Positions 1 through 7,111 of a stretch of DNA of 10,455 bases are shown here, one piece after another (within the stretch, counting starts at the first letter, position 1; every line of letters starts with the position of its first letter). The DNA is from JBGPBY01 sp041481485 (lineage in GTDB: Bacteria; Acidobacteriota; Terriglobia; 20CM-2-55-15), in NCBI GenBank assembly GCA_041481485.1, contig JBGPBY010000248.1:1-10455 (forward strand). The letters run 5' to 3'. Both the position numbers and the translations under genes were made by a program. The notes under the pieces were generated by a model that had not been told where the DNA came from, did no database searches, and saw only the letters and a program-made list of their open reading frames with translations.

Positions 1-83
1 GTGAGGGGTGCCACAAGTAAAAATTGTTACTTGTGGCACCCCTCACCGGCCGCTGCGCGGCCCCCTCTCCCGTTGGGAGAGGG
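1..83. repeat. Cluster of three adjacent perfect hairpins (REP-like repeat, possible terminator)
   Basis: Three perfect inverted repeats sit almost end to end. Bases 1-20 (GTGAGGGGTGCCACAAGTAA) are exactly complementary to 27-46, with a 6-nt loop AAATTG. Bases 48-53 pair with 57-62 (GGCCGC/GCGGCC, loop TGC). Bases 63-71 pair with 75-83 (CCCTCTCCC/GGGAGAGGG, loop GTT). Together 70 of 83 bases are in perfect stems. C-tract/G-tract hairpins of the CCCTCTCCC...GGGAGAGGG kind are common members of dispersed palindromic repeat families in bacterial genomes. It lies 60 bp beyond the stop of the minus-strand receptor gene, so it could also end or protect that transcript, but no T-tract follows the stems, so a classical intrinsic terminator is not clear. 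The outer hairpin begins at the first base of the window and may extend beyond it. No transposase or RAYT gene is present here. Confidence 0.8.
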
Positions 84-142
84 ATTTCTGGATCGCCTGT
101 CCTTACAATTTTATTCACACATTCGGTGACCGCGCCTGAAGT

Positions 143-3100
143 TTAGAAGAATAGCTTTATCTGGTAGCGAATCACTCGTCCCCCGCCGTCGGAGCCGATC
201 GTATTTGGTTTAAGAAATCTGCCCGCGGTAGTCGCGCTGTTCACCGTGGCGGCAATGAAATTCGCGCCGCCTGGGTTGCCCGTTGGCGCGAACGGGCTGA
301 CGCTCCCTTGTCCGTATTGCGGATGGTTGAAGATGTTGTAGGTCTCGACACGAAACTCGATACTCCTGGATTCGGATATTCTGCTGCGCTTCATGAAAGC
401 AAGATCGAAGCTCCGGAGTCCAGGCGTGCGCTCCGTATTTCGTCCAAGTGTTCCGACGCGTGGCACGCTGCCCGTCTTGGATGGATCGTAGACCGGATTA
501 CCGATGAAATACGCCGTGCTCGGGTCGATCTGCACGTTGTTATCGTCTGGGTTTGTGTAGAACAGGATAGAACCCTGAGTATCTACGACAGGAACGGCCC
601 GCACACCCCGTTTACCATTGGGATTTACGTCTGGCCGGTCACTCGCTCGATCTCCGCCAATTCCATCGGCGTCGGCGCCGTTAAACACCGTGTAAGGCAC
701 GCCAGATTCGAAAGTCGTGATTCCGGAAATCTCCCATCCCCCAACGATATGTCCAAAGATTCCTCGCTGGTTTCGCAAGAATGGCGATTGGAAGACGTAA
801 GTAATTGTGGCTCGGTGGGTCCGATCGAACAGCGATACCGCACGATCGAGTCTGTCGCCAAAAAAAACTGGAGGAGTTTGAAACTGTGGCTGGTTGGCGA
901 TGCCCTTGCCCGCTGAACCGAAAATCTCGTCTCCATTGCTGATCAGCTTGGAGTAGGTGTAACTGCCTGTCACTATGAAATTGCCTGCGAACGGCCGTTT
1001 CACTTCGATTTGGCCGGCGTGATAGATCGACGATCCTCCGTTCGTGCGTACCAGCCGGGATCCCTGCAAATTGTCGTATCTGCCGGAAAGGGGGCAGAGC
1101 GCTCCGGCCGGAAAGGCGGCCGTCGCCTGAGTAGTCAAGCTGCTGCCTGGTGTGCAGACTGGGTAGTCCGCGGGTGTTCCGAGGCGTAGTTCTGGTCTGA
1201 CCTGGGGATTGGCATCTTCTGAAATGTAAAGTTTGCTTCCCTTTGATCCCACGTACGCAATGTCGACAACCAGTTTCTTTGCCAATTGTCTCTGAAGTCC
1301 GGCCGACCAACGTTGGTAGTATGGATTCACCAGATTGGGATCGATCAGCGTTTGTGCGCTCAATGGGGTTAGAGTTGCGGCGGTTGTCGGCATCATGCTG
1401 AGGAAGGCTGCTGTTCCCCGGCCTGTGGTCGACGAATCAATTCTGGTTGAGACAATGTTCGGCGACGATGTTGCTGCATTGGAAGTGATGTTGTTGAAGA
1501 AGGAGTCATACCCGATGTAGTACCCCGCACGCAGAACCGACTTCCTTTCTCCAAGCAGGAGGCCCAAAACCCCCGAACTGTATGAGGGCGAATAGGCCAA
1601 CCCGATGTTTGGCGCAAAGTTGTTGTAGTCCGCCTTGATCTTGTTCGGGAGCGCATACGGACCAAGACGGGTCGCCGGATCCACATTGAACAGACCCGTA
1701 TAAGCGGGCGTCTTGATGGCGTTGAATGGCGTTCCGAAGTACTCGTAACGCAGGCCGATGCTGACTGTCACTGCCGAAGTGGCTCTCCATCGATCTTGAA
1801 AGAAAGCCGCAGTCCGGGACATCCTGGGAGAGTAAACGGCGCTTCCGATATCCCGGACGACAGAGCCGCCATTCCCTCCGAAATCGTCCATGAAGTTCGC
1901 GAATGAGTTAAAGCCGGCGCTTAGCCCATAGGTTACCAATCCGCGGGGACTGTAAGGAGCTGCCTGTGTGGACATCTGTCTCAGCAGATCTATGCCTGTG
2001 CGGAACGTGTGACGGCCCTTTAGAAACGTCACCGTATCTTGTAGCACATAGTTATTGGCAATTCGTCCCTGTGGAAAATTGGTGGATGTGCCTAATGACG
2101 TGATGCTTGTGTTTGAGAAGCTGATGCGAGGGAGGGTCCCCCCGGGGCCGCTCGGATCCGTGACCGGAAACTGGAGATCGATGCGGTTGTAAGCGATGCG
2201 AGTTACGTTAGTGACTGACGACGAGAATACGTGGGTGTTCGTCAAGAGCATGTTGTAATAGCGTTTCTTGTTATCGGCATCGAATCCTGGAAACGCTTGC
2301 GTCGGGGTGAATTCCGTGCCGCCTAGAGTTCCCCCAAACGGAACCGTTTCTCGATCCAACAGGAATCGGGCCGAAAAATTATCCCGTTCCGTCAGGCGGT
2401 GGTCCACGCGAGCCAGTAATTGCTTGTCTGTGTCGTTATTCGGGATGTTTCGGAAGAAAGTGGCGAATTCGACATTCCCACGGTCGACGCCATTGACAAT
2501 ACCGAGGGCGACATTGGACGGTGACGCGAGACCCACTGTCTTCTCAGTTGCGCTGAGGTAGAGATCTGCGTTGCTCGACGAGCCAGCCGGAAAAACCTGG
2601 CGCAGGAACGCCCGGCCCGCCGCTGTCGGCACCAACAATTGAAGTTGTGCATTAGAACGTCTGCGATCCTCCTGGTATGAAGTAAAGAAAAAGGTCCGAT
2701 TTTTTCGGATCGGGCCTCCCAGCGAGAACGAGTAGATGTTTTCGATCCCGAAAGGTAAACCGCTGGCTGCTATCACCGGGTTTCTCGATTCGGAGCTTGT
2801 GATCGCATCGTCCCTTCGTGAATCGAGCAGGTAGGAAAGTGTTCCGCGGAGCTTATTTGAGCCCGATTTGGTGATGACGTTTACGATCGCGCCTCCAGAT
2901 CGTCCGAACTCCGCGTCGAAGTTCGAGGTCTGGAGAGAAACCTCCTCAACAGAATCAGGATTCGTGATTTTTAAGCCCTCACCTGCTATCGAGATGTCAT
3001 TGTTTTCGGTGCTGTCGAGCAGAAAGTTATTGGAACGGTCGCGACCTCCGTTAACAGAGAACGTACTGTCACCGAAACCTCCCCGGTTCGTGGAGACGCC

Positions 3101-3625
3101 AGGCAATGTCAGCCCAAGCAGCGCTGGATTGCGATTGGCAAAAGGCAGATCGGTGATCTGGATGTCCGAGATGTTCCCGCCACGTACCGGAGCCTCCCTT
3201 TGAAGTTCATTGCCGGCGGTGCCATCGACGCTAACGAAGGAGTCGATGCCGCCAATTAACAGTTCGGTATTGATGGTTGCTGTCTGATTGGCGGCCACTC
3301 GCACGTCGGTTTTGGTGAGTTTGGGATATTCGGTCGCCGAGAAGATCACCGAATATGTGCCAGGGTCAACCTCATCAAAAAGGTAGAGACCCTGCGCGTT
3401 TGTAGTCGTTTCGCGGGTGGGACCGCCCTTAGCGTTGATGAGCACGACAATCGCCGAAGGCGCCGGCGCTTTGTTGGGATCCGTGACTGTTCCGGTCACC
3501 GTTCCACGACTTGTCTGTGCCGATGCACTGGAAAGAAGTGCCCCGAGGCATATGAGGGCCAGCAGCGCGAGCCGAGTCGGCAAAGTCGATTCGCTTGAGA
3601 ATGGCCTGGGTAAAACTTCAGGCAT
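143..3625 (-). CDS. Oar-like TonB-dependent receptor with carboxypeptidase-regulatory-like domain
   Basis: A 1160-residue outer-membrane protein, probably a TonB-dependent receptor of the Oar type; its substrate cannot be read from the sequence. The ATG at 3625 is chosen because GGAGG lies 9 nt upstream; in-frame starts at 3649 and 3724 (TTG) lack one, and adding them would displace the signal peptide from the N-terminus. Residues 1-36 form a signal peptide (hydrophobic LALLALICLGALL, cleavage after SSASA, mature protein starts Q37). Residues 41-124 are a carboxypeptidase-regulatory-like beta-sandwich (GTVTGTV..., NAQGLYLFDEVDPGTY). The plug covers about 150-258, with VNGGRDRSNNFLLD at 191-204 and NFDAEFGRSGG at 235-245. 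The rest is a beta-barrel ending in YQIKLFF; a C-terminal Phe suits BAM-dependent insertion. No clear TonB box was seen, so energy coupling is assumed from the family. The mature protein has only two cysteines, C824 and C844. It has its own candidate promoter but could also be read from the kinase gene upstream. Confidence 0.93.
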   Translation of the reverse strand: MPEVLPRPFSSESTLPTRLALLALICLGALLSSASAQTSRGTVTGTVTDPNKAPAPSAIVVLINAKGGPTRETTTNAQGLYLFDEVDPGTYSVIFSATEYPKLTKTDVRVAANQTATINTELLIGGIDSFVSVDGTAGNELQREAPVRGGNISDIQITDLPFANRNPALLGLTLPGVSTNRGGFGDSTFSVNGGRDRSNNFLLDSTENNDISIAGEGLKITNPDSVEEVSLQTSNFDAEFGRSGGAIVNVITKSGSNKLRGTLSYLLDSRRDDAITSSESRNPVIAASGLPFGIENIYSFSLGGPIRKNRTFFFTSYQEDRRRSNAQLQLLVPTAAGRAFLRQVFPAGSSSNADLYLSATEKTVGLASPSNVALGIVNGVDRGNVEFATFFRNIPNNDTDKQLLARVDHRLTERDNFSARFLLDRETVPFGGTLGGTEFTPTQAFPGFDADNKKRYYNMLLTNTHVFSSSVTNVTRIAYNRIDLQFPVTDPSGPGGTLPRISFSNTSITSLGTSTNFPQGRIANNYVLQDTVTFLKGRHTFRTGIDLLRQMSTQAAPYSPRGLVTYGLSAGFNSFANFMDDFGGNGGSVVRDIGSAVYSPRMSRTAAFFQDRWRATSAVTVSIGLRYEYFGTPFNAIKTPAYTGLFNVDPATRLGPYALPNKIKADYNNFAPNIGLAYSPSYSSGVLGLLLGERKSVLRAGYYIGYDSFFNNITSNAATSSPNIVSTRIDSSTTGRGTAAFLSMMPTTAATLTPLSAQTLIDPNLVNPYYQRWSAGLQRQLAKKLVVDIAYVGSKGSKLYISEDANPQVRPELRLGTPADYPVCTPGSSLTTQATAAFPAGALCPLSGRYDNLQGSRLVRTNGGSSIYHAGQIEVKRPFAGNFIVTGSYTYSKLISNGDEIFGSAGKGIANQPQFQTPPVFFGDRLDRAVSLFDRTHRATITYVFQSPFLRNQRGIFGHIVGGWEISGITTFESGVPYTVFNGADADGIGGDRASDRPDVNPNGKRGVRAVPVVDTQGSILFYTNPDDNNVQIDPSTAYFIGNPVYDPSKTGSVPRVGTLGRNTERTPGLRSFDLAFMKRSRISESRSIEFRVETYNIFNHPQYGQGSVSPFAPTGNPGGANFIAATVNSATTAGRFLKPNTIGSDGGGRVIRYQIKLFF

Positions 3626-3634
3626 AAACGTAAA

Positions 3635-3639
3635 CCTCC
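3635..3639 (-). promoter_or_regulatory. Shine-Dalgarno GGAGG of the receptor gene
   Basis: Read on the minus strand the sequence is CGGAGGTTTACGTTTATG: a full GGAGG core, 9 nt, then ATG at 3625. This fixes the start. The same element can pair with an upstream anti-Shine-Dalgarno segment at 3701-3710, described separately. Confidence 0.8.
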
Positions 3640-3742
3640 GAACTGGCATATAGCAACAGCCTTTGACCGAACAGTGGATATCCTTTATAGGCAGTCGAGC
3701 GGGAGGTTCACAGTGGGGTACCAATCGAGGAGGCTCCTGCCT

Positions 3743-3793
3743 TTATTCTGAATAGAAAGAAAGGCTCTCTCTCGCGCTCCTGCGCGGTCCCAT
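3743..3793 (-). CDS. Possible 16-residue leader peptide upstream of the receptor gene
   Basis: On the minus strand an ATG at 3793 opens a 16-codon frame ending in TAA at 3743-3745; the peptide would be MGPRRSARESLSFYSE. A strong SD, GGGAGG at 3803-3808, precedes the ATG by 9 nt, the same spacing as in the receptor gene downstream. It lies about 20 nt inside the transcript predicted from the TTGACA promoter, and ends 117 nt before the receptor start. The peptide resembles no family I recognise and has no run of a single amino acid as in classical biosynthetic attenuators; Ser (4) and Arg (3) are its commonest residues. If translated, its role would more likely lie in moving ribosomes over the leader than in the peptide itself. 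It could also be a chance frame. Confidence 0.35.
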   Translation of the reverse strand: MGPRRSARESLSFYSE

Positions 3794-3821
3794 GCGAGAA
3801 AACCTCCCTAAAACGGGCCTA

Positions 3822-3849
3822 ATATTACTACCTGAGTCCCCTATGTCAA
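3822..3849 (-). promoter_or_regulatory. Candidate sigma-70-type promoter of the receptor gene
   Basis: On the minus strand a perfect -35 hexamer TTGACA (3844-3849) is followed after 16 nt by TAATAT (3822-3827), a 4-of-6 match to the -10 consensus. It starts only 22 bp beyond the stop codon of the kinase gene, so the receptor can be transcribed separately from the kinase. Transcription would begin near 3814-3816, giving a 5' leader of about 190 nt. The 9-mer TGCTTGACA at its upstream end recurs in the candidate promoter of the divergent receptor gene at 6927-6935. Confidence 0.55.
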
Positions 3850-3871
3850 GCAATCAATTAGATTTGCCGGG

Positions 3872-6799
3872 CTATGCCCCGGCACGCTTTCGGGCATCCG
3901 CAAGAAATGGGTCTTCCCCCGCTTTGCCGCGAATCGCGGCATACTTGCGATACGATTCCGCGAATCCGGCACTGTGCAATCCTTCGCGAACGCGGCCAAG
4001 ATAATAATAGACCTGAGGGAAATAGCCAAAGGTGGGACTTTCGTCGAGAAAGATCGACAGTGCTTCGCCGCTGCGTTTGATGCAACGGTCAAACTCGGAA
4101 TCCGCTTCCGTGAATGCACCAGCTTCGAGATAAGCTCGCCCAAGCCCGAATCGTCCGATCCAGGTGTCCACTAAATTATTACCTTCTGTGAACGCTTTGA
4201 TCGCCGCACGTGGGTCCTTTTTCTCGAGCGCGATTTCAGCCTGAATCAGCTTTCCGTAGGCTTGCGGTTCAACTTGCAGCTCTTTGGACAAATTGTCGGC
4301 CAAAATCTGAGCTCGCGCCGACTGACCGGCCGCCGCAAGTATCCGGCCCGCGAGGAACGTCACCTTGAACGACTTACTGTTCGAGAGCGCATTTTCTGCG
4401 GCAGCAATGGCGCGATCCTTCTGACCCTGTGACAACTGCGCGTATGCCAGCGCCGCAAACTTGGTGGCAGCCCGGTCGGGCTTTTTGTCAGCTAAATCTT
4501 CGGCCGCACCCTTCTCCAATACGCGGACCGCATCGTTATACCGTCCTTCGTAAATGGCGACGTCGGCCAGACCTGCACGCGAATTGGAAACGCTGCCAGT
4601 CTCGAGCTTCTGATAGGTTTCCGCAGCCTGCGGTAACTGGCCCTGTCCCAGTTGCGAAAATGCGAGTGCAGTAAGGCCGGTGGGGTCGGTAGGCGCCATC
4701 TTTAGCAACTTCTCCGCCTCCTTCTCCCCGGTTTGGAAGTCGCTCCCATACGATGCGTACACCGAAATATTGAACTGATACAACGGCCGTTTCGACAAAA
4801 TCGCCGCGGCGTCGCGGACCTGCTCGAGAGCTTCCGGCATCTTCCGTAACCCCGTCAGGCACAACGCGAGATTGTTGTGCGCCGCGGCGTCCGACGGAAA
4901 CCGTTTGATCAGTTCCCTGTATTCATCGACACACTTCTGCTGGTCGCCAAGGATAAGGTAGTACGTACCGCGGGTGCGGTACCGCTCGCGCTCCGTCATG
5001 TGGTCCATATGACCGAGTGCGAGCTTGCTGTTCTTTTCAGCTTCCTGCTGCTGGCCCTGGTTCCTGGAGGCGATGGCCATGCCGGCATAGGCAAGGCCGA
5101 AGTTCTGGTCGATGTCCACTGCACTCGAGAAATTCTTCAGTGCGTCGTCGTACTTGCGGTTGGCCAGGGCGTTCATCGCAATCGAGTATTCATGAATCGC
5201 TTCGAGCGACGTAGCCGTCAGCGTCTCCATTGCAAAGCGCTGGGCGGACTCCGAAGTATCGTCGCCAAGGGCCGTGCGGATCGCAGCGGCGACCTTGGTT
5301 GTCGCAAACACGACCTGATCCTTCTTGGAAGCCGTGTCTTCCGCAGTCCGAATAATGTCGCCGGTCACGGCCTGGATCGCTTTGATGGATAGGGCGTAGC
5401 CACTGCCTTTACTTTCCAGCGAGCCCGTGACCACGACGCCAAGACCCTGCCCAAGTGCAATCTGCCGCGCGGCCTGCTCATCGAGTTGGCCGGAAACAGC
5501 AGGCAGGCCCAGATCGCGCACTTTTGTTCGGTCATAGGCGGTGATGAAGCCCGCTCCCTCCAGCGCGATCTTGACGACCGATTCCAGTGTGCCGTCAAAC
5601 ACCGGATCTCCGGTGTGGTTCGTAAAATCTCCGACCATCACGGTGACCGGTGCGTGTGTGGTCTGTGTTGGGGCGGTAGCAAAACGATTGCGAAGCAGAT
5701 ATCCACCCAGCAGAGAAATGGGAATCACCGCAGCCGCGAGCAGCCAATTCCGATAGCGGGAGAATTTCCTCAAATGGGCTTTCACGTGGACAGACGCCGC
5801 AACTTTTTCCGTGGGATCGAAATTGTCCAGATCCTTCAGGATTTCCTGGACGCTCTGATAACGCTTTTCCCGCAGCGGCTCGAGACACTTGACGACGATG
5901 TCGTTCGTCCCTTTTGGAATATTGCGGTCGATTTCGGCCGGAGGAGTCACCTGCTCCTTGGTCCGCTTGAACATCGTCTCCACGACAGTCGCGCCCTTGA
6001 AGGCGAGGTTACCTGTCAGGAGTTCATAAAAGATCAGACCCAGGGAAAAGATGTCGGACCGTGCGTCGACATCTTCCATGCGTGCCTGCTCCGGAGACAT
6101 GTAATCCGGAGTGCCCAGCAAGGCGCCCGTCTGCGTGGCGCCGGAAGTCTCGGCAGATCGGGCAATTCCGAAATCCATCACGACGATTTTCTTGTCATCG
6201 TCGATCATGATGTTCTGCGGCTTCAGATCCCGATGCACGACGCCTTCGGAGTGCGCCGCTTCCAGCGCCAAGGCTACCTGACGAATAATCGCGGCGGCTT
6301 CTTCGGACGGGAATTTACCGCGTTCGGTCATCACCTCCTTCAGTGTGACCCCCGCAATAAAGTCCATCGTAATGAAGTGAATCCCGTTGTCCTCGCCAAT
6401 GTCAAAGATGCGGACGACATTTTTGTGGGTAATTTTTTGAGCGAGCAGCACTTCCTGTTTGAAGCGCTTCATCATGATGGGAGTGGCTGCAAGCTGGGGA
6501 TAAATCGTCTTCAGCGCGACAACTCGAGTCAGTTTCCGATCGAAGGCCTTGAACACGGCTCCCATGCCGCCTGCGCCAAGAGGACTGATGATTTGATAGC
6601 GTCCGGCAAGCAGGGTGCCGCATGCAGGAACTTGTGATTCATCAACAGAGACAGGCTGGTAAGTGGAATCGGCATCCTGAACCGTTTGGGCATTTGGATC
6701 GGGAAAGGGATTATTGCATTTGGCGCACTTCGGCACTCCCAAAGTGTTGGAATGCCCGCACCGAGAACATGCAATTGTGGTTTGTCCCGCTTTAATCAT
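3872..6799 (-). CDS. Transmembrane Ser/Thr protein kinase with N-terminal zinc ribbon, TolB/FlgO-like segment and TPRs
   Basis: A 975-residue Hanks-type (PknB-like) kinase. Residues 11-28 hold a zinc ribbon, CxxC-x10-CxxC (C11, C14, C25, C28). The kinase domain is about 68-328: glycine loop GAGGMG at 75-80, K97 in ALK, E116 of helix C, HRDLKPQN at 189-196 with catalytic D191, DFG at 209-211 and SPE at 235-237. All catalytic residues are present, and T218, T222, T224 and T230 in the activation loop are possible autophosphorylation sites. One membrane helix spans about 351-369, preceded by basic residues, so the kinase should be cytoplasmic and the rest periplasmic. Residues 385-510 (VGDFTNHTGDPVFDGTLE) look like the TolB/FlgO-type segment of acidobacterial kinases; from about 533 to the end the protein is TPR-like helical repeats for protein binding. 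An in-frame stop directly precedes the ATG at 6799, which lacks a clear SD. It is divergent from the 7124 receptor and 246 bp upstream of the other receptor. Confidence 0.95.
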   Translation of the reverse strand: MIKAGQTTIACSRCGHSNTLGVPKCAKCNNPFPDPNAQTVQDADSTYQPVSVDESQVPACGTLLAGRYQIISPLGAGGMGAVFKAFDRKLTRVVALKTIYPQLAATPIMMKRFKQEVLLAQKITHKNVVRIFDIGEDNGIHFITMDFIAGVTLKEVMTERGKFPSEEAAAIIRQVALALEAAHSEGVVHRDLKPQNIMIDDDKKIVVMDFGIARSAETSGATQTGALLGTPDYMSPEQARMEDVDARSDIFSLGLIFYELLTGNLAFKGATVVETMFKRTKEQVTPPAEIDRNIPKGTNDIVVKCLEPLREKRYQSVQEILKDLDNFDPTEKVAASVHVKAHLRKFSRYRNWLLAAAVIPISLLGGYLLRNRFATAPTQTTHAPVTVMVGDFTNHTGDPVFDGTLESVVKIALEGAGFITAYDRTKVRDLGLPAVSGQLDEQAARQIALGQGLGVVVTGSLESKGSGYALSIKAIQAVTGDIIRTAEDTASKKDQVVFATTKVAAAIRTALGDDTSESAQRFAMETLTATSLEAIHEYSIAMNALANRKYDDALKNFSSAVDIDQNFGLAYAGMAIASRNQGQQQEAEKNSKLALGHMDHMTERERYRTRGTYYLILGDQQKCVDEYRELIKRFPSDAAAHNNLALCLTGLRKMPEALEQVRDAAAILSKRPLYQFNISVYASYGSDFQTGEKEAEKLLKMAPTDPTGLTALAFSQLGQGQLPQAAETYQKLETGSVSNSRAGLADVAIYEGRYNDAVRVLEKGAAEDLADKKPDRAATKFAALAYAQLSQGQKDRAIAAAENALSNSKSFKVTFLAGRILAAAGQSARAQILADNLSKELQVEPQAYGKLIQAEIALEKKDPRAAIKAFTEGNNLVDTWIGRFGLGRAYLEAGAFTEADSEFDRCIKRSGEALSIFLDESPTFGYFPQVYYYLGRVREGLHSAGFAESYRKYAAIRGKAGEDPFLADARKRAGA

Positions 6800-6800
6800 T

Positions 6801-6815
6801 TAAACGTTAAACGTT
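6801..6815. repeat. Tandem TAAACGTT motif at the kinase start
   Basis: TAAACGTT occurs at 6801-6808 and again at 6808-6815, overlapping by one base, immediately upstream of the kinase ATG. An inverted copy, AACGTTTA, lies at 6964-6971 close to the predicted transcription start of the divergent receptor. A shortened version (TAAACGTAAAC) sits directly upstream of the other receptor's ATG at 3625-3635. The repeats are seen directly; that they bind a regulator is only a possibility. Confidence 0.4.
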
Positions 6816-6929
6816 CTGACCGAAGATACCTCTCGAAAAAAATATTTCCTCTTGAACGCAGTTCCGACCGATGATAACAGGGTTACTCCTGCCTTGCGAG
6901 CGCTTACTCTCAGAAAGCGCGTGAAATGC

Positions 6930-6958
6930 TTGACAGCGGCAACACAGTAGTCTAAAAG
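6930..6958 (+). promoter_or_regulatory. Candidate promoter of the second receptor gene
   Basis: A perfect TTGACA (6930-6935) is followed by an A/T-rich stretch in which either TCTAAA (6951-6956, 15-nt spacing) or TAAAAG (6953-6958, 17-nt spacing) could act as -10; each matches 4 of 6 consensus bases. Transcription would start near 6963-6966, giving a leader of about 160 nt before the GTG at 7124. The upstream 9-mer TGCTTGACA (6927-6935) is identical to that of the promoter at 3844-3852 on the other strand. Confidence 0.45.
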
Positions 6959-7001
6959 CAATGAACGTTTAGGCTACGACGCTTACCTGGCCTCTTCACA
7001 C

Positions 7002-7015
7002 CGACAATGTTGTCG
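7002..7015. repeat. Short near-palindrome CGACAA-TG-TTGTCG in the leader
   Basis: A 14-bp inverted repeat with perfect 6-bp arms and a 2-bp centre, about 40 nt after the predicted transcription start of the second receptor gene. It could be a dimeric operator site or a small RNA stem (5 bp with loop ATGT). No matching regulator is encoded in the window. Confidence 0.35.
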
Positions 7016-7045
7016 TAATTTACACCACGCAGACGTTTCGGAAAT

Positions 7046-7069
7046 CGCCTGAGTTGGCGTTGGTTTTTT
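7046..7069 (+). terminator. Weak terminator-like hairpin with T-tract in the receptor leader
   Basis: CGCC (7046-7049) pairs with GGCG (7056-7059) around the loop TGAGTT, and TTGG plus six T follow (7064-7069). The stem is only 4 bp, so termination would be weak if it occurs at all. Its position inside the leader, about 55 nt before the start codon, would suit an attenuator. The loop sequence is complementary to AACTCA at 7088-7093. Confidence 0.25.
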
Positions 7070-7075
7070 CTTTGC

Positions 7076-7093
7076 TGAGTTGATTAAAACTCA
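7076..7093 (+). promoter_or_regulatory. Leader hairpin TGAGTT/AACTCA upstream of the SD
   Basis: TGAGTT at 7076-7081 and AACTCA at 7088-7093 form a perfect 6-bp stem with a 6-nt loop GATTAA, ending 18 nt before the SD. A second TGAGTT at 7050-7055 competes for the same partner, so alternative folding is possible. The stem is A/T-rich and may be marginally stable. Confidence 0.3.
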
Positions 7094-7111
7094 AATTGGT
7101 TGGAGTCATTT

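Larger units (their letters stand above)
3631..3808 (-). promoter_or_regulatory. Candidate leader switch: one anti-SD segment, two alternative SD partners
   Basis: On the minus strand the segment at 3701-3710 reads TGAACCTCCC. Its TGAACCTCC part can pair over 9 bp (one G-U) with GGAGGTTTA at 3631-3639, which contains the receptor gene's SD. Its GAACCTCCC part can pair over 9 bp (one G-U) with GGGAGGTTT at 3800-3808, the SD of a possible upstream ORF. The two pairings exclude each other. Two small stems lie in the same leader: CGCGC-AGGA-GCGCG at 3773-3786 and AGGAG/CTCCT around 3728-3738. The complementarity is seen directly; a translational or attenuation-like control is inference. SD-like and anti-SD-like words are short, so part of this may be chance. 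Confidence 0.4.

Noticed and set aside
1..83. CRISPR repeats or an insertion-sequence terminal repeat
   Set aside because: The three hairpins differ in sequence, there are no regularly spaced spacers, and no transposase or target-site duplication is visible.
308..916. A 202-codon plus-strand frame antisense to the first receptor gene, and similar shorter frames elsewhere
   Set aside because: They overlap well-supported coding sequence on the other strand and show no recognisable family features.
3626..3724. N-terminal extension of the first receptor to a TTG at 3724 or an ATG at 3649
   Set aside because: Neither has a Shine-Dalgarno sequence at proper spacing comparable to the GGAGG before 3625, and the extra residues would push the signal peptide away from the N-terminus.
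5486..6637. A 383-codon open frame on the plus strand, antisense to the kinase gene
   Set aside because: It lies wholly within the kinase gene, whose translation has clear catalytic motifs. Its own translation shows no domain or signal sequence I recognise, and it is best explained as a by-product of codon use on the coding strand.
6871..6876. TATCAT on the minus strand as the -10 box of a kinase promoter
   Set aside because: It matches 5 of 6 consensus bases, but no -35-like hexamer stands at 16-18 nt, so it is too weak to list as a promoter.
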